Source: SAR202 cluster bacterium
GTDB taxonomy: Bacteria; Chloroflexota; Dehalococcoidia; Lucifugimonadales; UBA6952
Direction: 5' to 3'
NCBI GenBank assembly: GCA_009392515.1
Contig: VFGE01000033.1
Coordinates: 1-58,656 of the forward strand
Length of the DNA stretch: 58,656 bases
Under the pieces are notes generated by a model. That model made no database searches, was not told where the DNA came from, and worked only from the letters and a program-made list of their open reading frames with translations. Each line of letters starts with the position of its first letter. The first letter of the stretch is position 1. Both the position numbers and the translations under genes were made by a program. This document shows, piece by piece, positions 45,127 through 52,320 of the stretch.

Positions 45127-45552
45127 TCAGGAATCTAATATATTATTGCGCTTTTTGTGCTCACGCATCGTGCAATTATTCATAATTACCTGGATCCCTT
45201 TTTGTGAAGCTTTTTCAGCAGATTCTTGATCTTCAATAGTATCTTGCATCCAGATTGTTTTGGTTCCTATTTTGATTGCATCATCAACTATTGGGGCAAC
45301 GAATTCAGGTCTTCGAAAAATATCAACAAGATCGATTTGTATATCGTCAGGGATATCAGTTAATGATGGGTAACATTTTTTATTGAGTACTTCAGAAACC
45401 GCAGGGTTTACAGGTATAACATTGTATCCAGCATTTTCTAGATACCACGCAACTTTATAACTATCTTTTTCGGTATTTTTTGATATACCAACAACAGCAA
45501 TATTTTTGGATTCATCTAGTATTTTATCTATTAATTCCTTTTGGTTTTTCAT
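45127..45552 (-). CDS. CoA-binding domain protein (YccU-like)
   Basis: This 141-residue Rossmann-fold protein of the CoA-binding family is like the N-terminal part of succinyl-CoA synthetase alpha. The core is NIAVVGISKNTEKDSYKVAWYL near residues 17-38, then AGYNVIPVNP and KTIWMQ...GIQVIMNNCTMREH near the C-terminus. It has no catalytic domain, and these stand-alone proteins have no firm function. The start is after a strong GAGGAAAT site. It is divergent from the D-glutamate cyclase pair, with about 110 bases between. Confidence 0.88.
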   Translation of the reverse strand: MKNQKELIDKILDESKNIAVVGISKNTEKDSYKVAWYLENAGYNVIPVNPAVSEVLNKKCYPSLTDIPDDIQIDLVDIFRRPEFVAPIVDDAIKIGTKTIWMQDTIEDQESAEKASQKGIQVIMNNCTMREHKKRNNILDS

Positions 45553-45662
45553 ATTTCCTCTTTAGGTTAATATTGTAATAAATTTTGATAATTGTATTGA
45601 TAAAAGAATATTGTTACAATTCGTAAATTATACACTATATTCATATAGTAAGAGGTCAATAT

Positions 45663-46433
45663 ATGCAATCGACTAAAGAATTTCGCCAAAAAGTCAGGAC
45701 AGGGGAATGGGTAAGCCAGACATCTGGTGTTGAATATGACATAGTGCAAACGAATGTTGTGATTTTACCCAAGGAGTATGCATTTGACTTTTTACTCTTC
45801 TGCCAAAGAAATCCAAAATCTTGTCCGATTATAGAAGTCTTAAATCCAGGTCAATTTGAACCAATAAATTCAGCACCACAGGCTGATATAAGAACTGATA
45901 TTCCTAGATATAATATATATAGAGATGGAGTATTCATAGAAGAAGTGTTTTCTATAGAAAAGTATTGGACTGATGATTTGGTGACATTTCTTCTGGGGTG
46001 CAGCTTTACATTCGAGCATGCACTTTTACAGTCAGGAATACATCTTAGGCATATTGAACAAAGTAAAAATGTTGCCATGTATAAGACAAATATCTCTACT
46101 GAAACCTCAGGAAAATTTCATGGTCCTTTGGTTGTATCTATGAGACCAATAAAGAAAGATAGAATTATTGATTCAGTTGTTATTACTTCAAAATTAGAAA
46201 GAGCACACGGTGCTCCTCTTCATATTGGTAGTCCTGAAGAAATTGGAATAAAAGATATTGCAAATCCTGACTACGGAGAATTTGTAGATATTGCGGATGA
46301 TGAAGAACCAGTTTTTTGGGCATGTGGAGTTACTCCTCAAGCAGTAGCACTAGATAGTAAACCATCTTTAATGATTACTCATAGTCCCGGTCATATGTTT
46401 GTTACAGATTTAGTTTCTGATGATATAAAGTAG
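45663..46433 (+). CDS. DUF1445 / D-glutamate-cyclase-like hydro-lyase
   Basis: This 256-residue protein of the DUF1445 (putative hydro-lyase) family is equivalent to one of the two domains of the eukaryotic D-glutamate cyclase DGLUCY. Family marks are FRQKVRTGEWVSQTSG near residues 7-22, LPKEYAFDFLLFCQRNPKSCP near 36-56, DIPRYNIYRDG near 79-89 and the conserved end FWACGVTPQAV...MITHSPGHMFVTDL. It should act in D-glutamate to 5-oxo-D-proline conversion, but the reaction has not been assigned to this half alone. AAGAGG lies before the ATG. The partner half follows after 6 bases. Confidence 0.9.
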   Translation: MQSTKEFRQKVRTGEWVSQTSGVEYDIVQTNVVILPKEYAFDFLLFCQRNPKSCPIIEVLNPGQFEPINSAPQADIRTDIPRYNIYRDGVFIEEVFSIEKYWTDDLVTFLLGCSFTFEHALLQSGIHLRHIEQSKNVAMYKTNISTETSGKFHGPLVVSMRPIKKDRIIDSVVITSKLERAHGAPLHIGSPEEIGIKDIANPDYGEFVDIADDEEPVFWACGVTPQAVALDSKPSLMITHSPGHMFVTDLVSDDIK

Positions 46434-46439
46434 GGTTAT

Positions 46440-47282
46440 ATGTCGATAGAAGATATTATTTTGCAAAATGACAATAGAGGTGTTTCTCAATTACGTAAAC
46501 ATCTTCCAGAAAATTTTTGCATGGAAACTGCACAAAAGTTATTAAATAATGGTTCCAAAGTGATTATAGGAACAGGTTTCTATATTTATAGCCTCGATGC
46601 TCCAGAAACTGATGGACCTGTTGGTGTAGCGTTTTTAGCTAAAGCATTACAAACTCTAGGGTTTGATGTTTCGATTGTTAGCGATAAATATGGTTGCTTT
46701 TTGTTTGAAGAATTATTTGATACTAATCAAATAATAAATTTTCCTATTACCAATAAGGAAGATAGCGACATTTTTGCAACACAAGTAATAGTTGACAGAA
46801 AACCAGATACACTTATAAGTGTTGAGCGCTGCGGTCTTACTGAAGATGGCTCATTTCTTAATATGAGAGGTGTAGATGTTGGAGAATATACTGCGCGACT
46901 AGACAGTCTCTATGAATATGGTAATACAAACAACATATATACTATCGGTGTAGGGGACGGCGGTAATGAAATTGGTATGGGCAAACTTGCTAAAGAAGTG
47001 GCTGGATACGATAAATTACCTGATAAGCCATGCATAACACCAACTGATGATTTAATTATTGCTAGTGTTTCAAACTGGGGTTGTTATGGTCTTATATATG
47101 CATTAGCTAAAATCACAAATAAAGATCTCCTTCCTACAGAAGAAGAAAATTCTAACCTTATTATACGTATGGTAGATCAAGGTGCAGTAGATGGATTAAT
47201 ACCCAAAAAACAATATTCTGTTGATGGGTTTAGTATAGAAGAAAATAACAGAATATTATCGGAATTACGTAATTTAGAATAA
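46440..47282 (+). CDS. DUF4392 / D-glutamate cyclase C-terminal-like protein
   Basis: This 280-residue protein matches the C-terminal domain of D-glutamate cyclase (DUF4392). Marks are VIIGTGFYIYSLDAPETDGP near residues 41-60, SVERCGLTEDGSFLNMRG near 124-141, the Gly-rich VGDGGNEIGMGKL near 165-177 and VSNWGCYGL near 210-218. It follows the DUF1445 gene by 6 bases with an AGGG site between, so together the pair rebuilds the two-domain eukaryotic enzyme as separate subunits. The likely role is clearance of D-glutamate. Confidence 0.88.
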   Translation: MSIEDIILQNDNRGVSQLRKHLPENFCMETAQKLLNNGSKVIIGTGFYIYSLDAPETDGPVGVAFLAKALQTLGFDVSIVSDKYGCFLFEELFDTNQIINFPITNKEDSDIFATQVIVDRKPDTLISVERCGLTEDGSFLNMRGVDVGEYTARLDSLYEYGNTNNIYTIGVGDGGNEIGMGKLAKEVAGYDKLPDKPCITPTDDLIIASVSNWGCYGLIYALAKITNKDLLPTEEENSNLIIRMVDQGAVDGLIPKKQYSVDGFSIEENNRILSELRNLE

Positions 47283-47334
47283 ATAAACGACAAAATACTT
47301 AACTTAAATTTAATATTTTTCCTATTTATAGCAC

Positions 47335-47363
47335 TTGACACTCAAGCATAGCAATGCTACGAT
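47335..47363 (+). promoter_or_regulatory. Strong promoter of the surface-protein gene
   Basis: A perfect -35 box TTGACA (47335-47340), a spacer of exactly 17 bases and a -10 box TACGAT (47358-47363) form one of the best promoters in the window. The spacer holds an inverted repeat AGCAT-AGCA-ATGCT (47345-47358) that could be an operator. The predicted leader is about 90 bases. Confidence 0.75.
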
Positions 47364-47391
47364 TCGGTGAGTTGCGCTGGAATACACGCGC

Positions 47392-47420
47392 TTATATGCT
47401 CGTTCGAGCACCACATATAA
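47392..47420 (+). promoter_or_regulatory. Stem-loop in the 5' leader of the surface-protein gene
   Basis: TTATAT at 47392-47397 pairs with ATATAA at 47415-47420, and GCTC pairs with GAGC around a GTTC loop inside it. Five bases (ACCAC) are bulged. The hairpin sits at the front of the leader, about 28 bases before the ribosome-binding site. It could protect the mRNA from 5' decay. The leader is visibly richer in G+C than its surroundings. Confidence 0.5.
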
Positions 47421-47448
47421 TAGATAAACGGCTTCAAAGGCCAAATAT

Positions 47449-47454
47449 GGAGGT
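47449..47454 (+). promoter_or_regulatory. Ribosome-binding site that fixes the start at 47462
   Basis: GGAGGT lies 7 bases before the ATG at 47462. The frame is open from an ATG at 47354, but that codon lies inside the promoter, and only the start at 47462 puts a signal peptide at the N-terminus. Confidence 0.8.
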
Positions 47455-47461
47455 AGCCCGC

Positions 47462-49276
47462 ATGCTACTAAGAAACAGTAGATCGATAATCGGGATTTCA
47501 CTAATAATTGCTCTCGCTACATTTGGACTATTCTATAGTACAGCGTATGCTGGTGATGCAGATGGAGCCATTACTGATGATACAACATTTGCTTTCAAGC
47601 AAAATCATTTTGAACACTCAACTCAAGCACTTACTGTGGCTGGAGCCGTTGGGCAGACCCAAGCTTATGCAAGTCTAGGTGCTGATGGAGCAACTCAAGC
47701 GTTCACTTCTGATAACCTTAATAACGCTAATGTTCAAGCTGTTACACTCCCAGCTGTTGCAGATGGAGCTGCAACGACCATTACAACATCTGTAAAAATG
47801 CTCAAAGCTCATGAAGCTGGTTTCCCTAAGATTGTAGCTGATGGTGGAAATTGTGACAGTGGAGCAGTAGCAAACTCTACTGGTACTGTCGCGAGTGCTG
47901 CTCATAGAATTAATGGAACAGTAACTATCACTATGGGTGGTGGAGCTTTAACTGCTGGTGATTATGAACTCTGTTATAGAACCGTTGGTGGAATATTAGA
48001 CGGTGGTTCTCAAGATGTTACAATATCTAATGCTGCGCATCGTTCATTAAATGGTGCTTATAAACTAGTTGCTAATGGTGGAAATTCTGGTAGTGGAGCA
48101 ATTGCAAACTCTACAGTTACGAGAGTTGACGCACAAACTCTTCGAATATCAATGTCTGGTGGAGCTTTGGCTGTTAATACTGACTTTGAGTTAGTTTATG
48201 ACTGGGGAGGACTTGTAGATGGTGGAACTGTTGATGTAGACATTAGTAATGCTGCTCATACACCACTACTTGCTGTTGCAGCTGGTACATACTCAGGTAT
48301 GAAACTCGTTGCGGATGGTGGAACTGTTTCTACTGCAGCAGTTGCTAACTCAGCGGTCACTAAAGTTGACGCTAATACAGTGAGAATCACTATGTCAGGT
48401 GGTAGATTAGAAAATGCTACAGATTATGAATTAGTGTATGCATATGGAGGCTATTCAGATGCCGCAACAACAGATATAGATATATCTAACGCAGATCATG
48501 TCCCAATGTTAACAGCAAATGGATTACATAGAGTTGTTGCTGATGCTGGTACATGTGCTTCTAATGCAGTAGCAAACACTACGACTTCTGTTGTTGATAC
48601 AAACACACTTAGAGTTACAATGGGTGCTGGCCAAGTATTAGTACCAGGTAATTACGAATTATGTTACGGTTGGGGTAAAGATCCTAACAAACATTTTGGA
48701 TGGAACTGGACAAATGCTGGTAGAACAGTGAAGGTTACCGTTGGTTTGAATTCTGGCTGGGCTAATGAAGTTTCAGCAATTGAGGTATTTGTTAATCCTG
48801 CTGTAGCAGAAACTGGTGAAACAGCTGCTGCTTCCAAGAAGCCAAATGCAACGTTTAGAATGGGAAATAATGGTTTCTTCCCTACAGGGAATCAATTAGA
48901 CTTACTCTTCACATGTGATGAAAAGTGTAGTCCAGGTGCTATTTCTGCTTCTACTAAAGTCGGTATTCATGTTGTGAAAACAACAAGTGGTACAAGTGTT
49001 GATACATTTAAATCAAATAATCCAACAAATACTACAGAATTGAATGCAATGGCTAACGTAGGATTTAAACTCGATCAAACTACAAGTTCTGCAACAACTG
49101 CGACTGCAGCACCAGCTGCAATTCCAACAGCAACACCAGTCCCAGAATTACCTAAAGCTGGTGGAACAACTCCTTCAAACAATTTATTGATTGTTACAGG
49201 TTTAGCTGGAACATTGCTTATAATCATGAGTTCATTCTTTATATTTAGAAGAAGAGCAGAAGCTAGAATTAAGTAA
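47462..49276 (+). CDS. Secreted repeat protein with LPKAG-type C-terminal anchor
   Basis: This 604-residue protein of unknown family has a signal peptide at residues 1-30 (cleavage after AYA). A Thr/Ala-rich region is followed by four degenerate repeats of about 70 residues (about 120-405) and a C-terminal beta-rich region. A Pro/Thr/Ala spacer follows, then LPKAG, a hydrophobic segment and a basic tail FRRRAEARIK. That end has the layout of a sortase sorting signal. The mature part is poor in Lys/Arg and rich in Ala, Gly, Thr, Asn and Val, as in cell-surface layers and adhesins. It has its own promoter, leader and terminator, so high expression is likely. S-layer protein, adhesin or stalk protein are all open. 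Confidence 0.85.
   Translation: MLLRNSRSIIGISLIIALATFGLFYSTAYAGDADGAITDDTTFAFKQNHFEHSTQALTVAGAVGQTQAYASLGADGATQAFTSDNLNNANVQAVTLPAVADGAATTITTSVKMLKAHEAGFPKIVADGGNCDSGAVANSTGTVASAAHRINGTVTITMGGGALTAGDYELCYRTVGGILDGGSQDVTISNAAHRSLNGAYKLVANGGNSGSGAIANSTVTRVDAQTLRISMSGGALAVNTDFELVYDWGGLVDGGTVDVDISNAAHTPLLAVAAGTYSGMKLVADGGTVSTAAVANSAVTKVDANTVRITMSGGRLENATDYELVYAYGGYSDAATTDIDISNADHVPMLTANGLHRVVADAGTCASNAVANTTTSVVDTNTLRVTMGAGQVLVPGNYELCYGWGKDPNKHFGWNWTNAGRTVKVTVGLNSGWANEVSAIEVFVNPAVAETGETAAASKKPNATFRMGNNGFFPTGNQLDLLFTCDEKCSPGAISASTKVGIHVVKTTSGTSVDTFKSNNPTNTTELNAMANVGFKLDQTTSSATTATAAPAAIPTATPVPELPKAGGTTPSNNLLIVTGLAGTLLIIMSSFFIFRRRAEARIK
47821..48680 (+). repeat. Four tandem protein repeats in the surface-protein gene
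   Basis: Four units start near 47821, 48056, 48296 and 48523. Each follows the plan: KLVADGG, then AVANS near position 15, a VDANTLRITMSGG strand, a YELVY strand and a GG...DISNAAH end (the fourth ends early). Units 1 and 4 have a Cys in the first Gly-rich turn and another in the YELCY strand. Units 2 and 3 lack both, so the two Cys appear or vanish together. At the DNA level the copies have diverged. Confidence 0.8.
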
Positions 49277-49301
49277 TTCTAACAACATAAAAGAAATAAC
49301 A

Positions 49302-49337
49302 AACCATCTTGTCTTATAGGCAAGATGGTTTTTATTT
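49302..49337 (+). terminator. Rho-independent terminator of the surface-protein gene
   Basis: A 10-bp perfect stem AACCATCTTG/CAAGATGGTT encloses a 9-base loop that can close two more pairs. It is followed by a T-rich tail. It begins 26 bases after the stop codon. It is the clearest terminator in the window. Confidence 0.88.
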
Positions 49338-49349
49338 AAAGGAAATAAT

Positions 49350-50255
49350 TTGGAAACAAATTCGCAAATATTAGAAGATGTTGAAAATCATGCGGTGAAA
49401 GTTGCTAATTCAGCGGGTGAACTTGTTGAAAAATACTTTCATTCTACATTTGACATAAACTATAAGTCCGAGGGGTCTTCAGATCCTGTTACAACAGCTG
49501 ATATAGAAGCAGATCTTTTAATACGCAACCTAATAAGAGAAAAGTTTCCTGAACATTCAATTATTTCAGAGGAAAATGATCCTCACATTGTTTCTAATTC
49601 TGAATACTGTTGGGTAATTGATCCTTTGGATGGTACAAATAATTTTTTAAACAAATTCCCATTTTATTCGATATCTATAGGAATTCTTTATAAGGGCGAA
49701 CCTGTGGTTGGAGTCATACTACTACGAAATCTACCGTGGCAATCTTCTTCAATTATCAGAGCTCGTAAAGGAAATGGGGCATATTTGGATGATCAAAAAG
49801 TTAATGTAGTGTCTAATAATGAACCTCTACAAACAGGTTTGGCAAACATACGGTTTGCAAGATCACGTTATAAAGCAAAGAGAGAGCTGGCAAAAAATAC
49901 AGGTGATTTTAGAAGTATAGGGAGTACAGCATATGAAATAAGTCTGATTGCTACTTCTTCCTTACAATTAGCAGTTTTTAATCATCCTAAAATCTGGGAT
50001 ATCGCAGCTGGTATAACTATTGTAAAAGAAGCAGGAGGAGAGATTATGATGGAAGTGAAACCAAATAAATGGATTACTTCACCAACTGTATTTCTCAATT
50101 CTGAATTTGATACGTATCCCACTTTATATAATTGGAATCTTTCAATACTTGCTGGCCCATCTAATTTGATTGACTATGTTTCAAAGAATATTAAAAGACG
50201 TTCTTTTTTAGATATGTTTATTCGTCGTACCCGATGGAAATTAGGATTAACGTAA
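49350..50255 (+). CDS. Inositol monophosphatase family protein
   Basis: This 301-residue Mg-dependent phosphatase of the IMPase/CysQ family has metal-binding motifs ISEENDP near 72-78, WVIDPLDGTNNF near 88-99 and the late WDIAAGI near 212-218. DPVTTADIEADLLIR near 42-56 precedes them. Substrates in the family range from inositol phosphate and histidinol phosphate to PAP. The C-terminal 60 residues go beyond the usual catalytic core. The start is TTG at 49350 after AAAGGA, the only start in a suitable position. It begins 12 bases after the surface-protein terminator and converges on the SCO1664-family gene. Confidence 0.87.
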   Translation: METNSQILEDVENHAVKVANSAGELVEKYFHSTFDINYKSEGSSDPVTTADIEADLLIRNLIREKFPEHSIISEENDPHIVSNSEYCWVIDPLDGTNNFLNKFPFYSISIGILYKGEPVVGVILLRNLPWQSSSIIRARKGNGAYLDDQKVNVVSNNEPLQTGLANIRFARSRYKAKRELAKNTGDFRSIGSTAYEISLIATSSLQLAVFNHPKIWDIAAGITIVKEAGGEIMMEVKPNKWITSPTVFLNSEFDTYPTLYNWNLSILAGPSNLIDYVSKNIKRRSFLDMFIRRTRWKLGLT

Positions 50256-50990
50256 TTATAGTAAAGGCCATGGGTAAGGTCTTCGATCATCTTGAGGCTC
50301 AATATAAACTTTTTCTTCTAAAACTTTTTTTAGTCTCATTTCAAAAGCATCTACTTCACTTTTAGATAAATAGGTATTTAGTATGCTCTTCAGCCCATTT
50401 TTATTATGGAAAGAGTCATCTAGGTCCTGTATATCTTTTAAAAGCTCTGTAGGGATTATTTCAAGCATATAGTCCCAAATTACTGTTCTAAGCTTATATT
50501 CTTCATTAAAACATATCCCGTGATCTATAGACCAAATTGAATTATTGCTATCTTGAATACAATGACTTCCTTTTCGGTCTGCATTATTCGTTATGATATC
50601 GAATAAACAAATCTTTTTCATAATATCTGGATAGTCGTCTCGTAAGGTAAAGAAATTCTCATCATTAAGATAATCAACCCGATACTGTACTGATCCAATC
50701 CCAAAAGGCCCTATACGTATAGTAGTAGGGGGTATTAGGTTCCAATCTAATGCTTCACTGACAAGATAGCTTGCATATTCTCTTAGATACAAAGTTTCAG
50801 GTTCGAAATCCCATAAAGGTACTTCACCTAACATTGGTTTGTATACAGCCTCGCAACTGTTTCCGCTGTTATCTGACAAATTCAAATAAAATGTATAATT
50901 GGAACCAGTTTCAGTTGAAGTACACTTTGTTATTTCACCAAATGATAACAATCTTAAAACTACATCAAATGGTAATTCGCTGTTTTTCAT
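50256..50990 (-). CDS. SCO1664-family protein (PI3K/PI4K-like fold)
   Basis: This 244-residue member of the SCO1664 family is found mainly in Actinobacteria and Chloroflexota, with distant likeness to phosphatidylinositol 3/4-kinases. Kinase-like marks are EAVYKPMLGEVPLWDF near 48-63 (the ATP-binding Lys), FDIITNNADRKGSH near 131-144 and IWSIDHGICFNEE near 151-163 (metal-binding Asp). The substrate is not known. The DUF3090 gene stands 23 bases upstream on the same strand. The third member of the usual actinobacterial trio, a histidine-phosphatase-like protein, is absent from this window. Confidence 0.88.
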   Translation of the reverse strand: MKNSELPFDVVLRLLSFGEITKCTSTETGSNYTFYLNLSDNSGNSCEAVYKPMLGEVPLWDFEPETLYLREYASYLVSEALDWNLIPPTTIRIGPFGIGSVQYRVDYLNDENFFTLRDDYPDIMKKICLFDIITNNADRKGSHCIQDSNNSIWSIDHGICFNEEYKLRTVIWDYMLEIIPTELLKDIQDLDDSFHNKNGLKSILNTYLSKSEVDAFEMRLKKVLEEKVYIEPQDDRRPYPWPLL

Positions 50991-51013
50991 TACAATATTG
51001 AGGTTTCTAGAGT

Positions 51014-51529
51014 TTAATTTTTTCTAAAACATTCTTCCCATACACAAGAACTATCTTTAGTAGGAACTAAACATAGAGGACATAGTGGCCTACCTGCAGC
51101 ACAGACAGCAAAACTATCTTCAGCAAGTTGATCAATTATGTCGCCATCAGTATAGAAATTCACTTTTGGAGCATCAATATCAAATTCATTTGCATCATAA
51201 AAAGAAACGAAATAGAGATCTGAATCTTTATCATAGCCTACTTCTAGTTCACTTGCCTTAAACTCAACTTTTAAGTATGGTTCAATATTAGATAAAGGCT
51301 GATCTTCAAAATGTTTTATTGAATTACTAGGAGATTCAACCTCAATAGTAGAAACAGTTCGTTTTAAAGCTACAGCCATATTAAATAATTGTTCTTTTTC
51401 TAACCATATGATTGCAGAACTTTCATTAGATGACTCTATAATTATATGGAAAGTACGCTGACCTGGCTCACCTACGGATTCTGCACTTAATTTTGATATT
51501 TGACCGAAGTCATACTTTGCATAGCTCAT
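51014..51529 (-). CDS. DUF3090 family protein
   Basis: This 171-residue protein of the DUF3090 family starts YAKYDFGQISKLSAESVGEPGQRTF, split here over residues 3-27. A WLEKEQLFNMAVAL helix lies near 42-55. It ends in a cysteine cluster, FAVCAAGRPLCPLCLVP and CVWEEC, which probably binds zinc. The family occurs with SCO1664-like proteins in genomes that make cofactor F420, and the three luciferase-like enzymes in this window fit that. A direct role in F420 chemistry is unproven. It is the first gene of the pair. Confidence 0.88.
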   Translation of the reverse strand: MSYAKYDFGQISKLSAESVGEPGQRTFHIIIESSNESSAIIWLEKEQLFNMAVALKRTVSTIEVESPSNSIKHFEDQPLSNIEPYLKVEFKASELEVGYDKDSDLYFVSFYDANEFDIDAPKVNFYTDGDIIDQLAEDSFAVCAAGRPLCPLCLVPTKDSSCVWEECFRKN

Positions 51530-51641
51530 TTTGATGTTTCTATATTATTTGACAGTAAGCGGGTAATAGGTTCAATATATCTATTATACACTTAAGGCAA
51601 ATTCATTTCATATATTTATAAGATAAATTAGAGCAAAAAAC

Positions 51642-52298
51642 ATGGAAGAAGAAATTGAAATACCTATTTTCCCTCTCAATCTTGTGGTGTTTCCAGGTAG
51701 TAAAATAAATTTACATATATTTGAACCAAGATATAGGCAAATGATGAAATATTGTGTTCAAAATAATACTGGTTTTGGAATTTGTCTAATTAAAAACGGA
51801 GAAGAGGTAGGGGACTCAGAGACTACTCCTTTTGAAATAGGTACCTTTGTGGAATTCACAGAAATATATGAATTGCCTGATGGGAGGTATGATATAAAAG
51901 TTGAAGGTATTAATACCTTCAAAATTATAAAATTAATTCATGATGATTTGTATCTTAAGGCTAAAATATCTATGCTTAAAGATCGTAATCTGGAAGTTGA
52001 ATTTACTCTAAATGAAAAAAGACAAGTTATGAAATATTTAACTGATTATATAAATAGTGTGGCAGGTTTTAGAGGAGAATGGATATCTGATAGAAAGGCT
52101 CCTTTAGAATTAAATCCATTATTTACTTATGGGATGTCTATTCTAGAAATACCAAATATAGAAAAGCAAAAAATACTTGAAAATCCATCATTGAAATCTC
52201 AAATTGATACATTTATAAGTATTTTGCTTAAAGAAACCAAAAACAATCAAATTAGATTGGATAAAAAGTTTCTTAAAGATAAAACAATTCTAAATTGA
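51642..52298 (+). CDS. LON peptidase N-terminal domain protein
   Basis: This 218-residue protein consists of the Lon substrate-binding (PUA-like) domain only, without ATPase or protease. IPIFPLNLVVFPGSKINLHIFEPRYRQMM, split over residues 7-35, is the family's first strands, then GFGICLIKNGEEVG near 45-58 and VEGINTFKI near 87-95. The second half is helical (about 120-215). Stand-alone forms are common in bacteria and have no proven role; protein binding is likely. The serine hydrolase gene follows after 22 bases. Confidence 0.88.
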   Translation: MEEEIEIPIFPLNLVVFPGSKINLHIFEPRYRQMMKYCVQNNTGFGICLIKNGEEVGDSETTPFEIGTFVEFTEIYELPDGRYDIKVEGINTFKIIKLIHDDLYLKAKISMLKDRNLEVEFTLNEKRQVMKYLTDYINSVAGFRGEWISDRKAPLELNPLFTYGMSILEIPNIEKQKILENPSLKSQIDTFISILLKETKNNQIRLDKKFLKDKTILN

Positions 52299-52320
52299 TT
52301 TTGTGATATGATGAGTTAAT

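Noticed and set aside
47354-47461. Upstream extension of the surface-protein reading frame (36 codons)
   Set aside because: It begins inside the promoter, lacks a ribosome-binding site and would hide the signal peptide. The start at 47462 has GGAGGT and a proper signal sequence.
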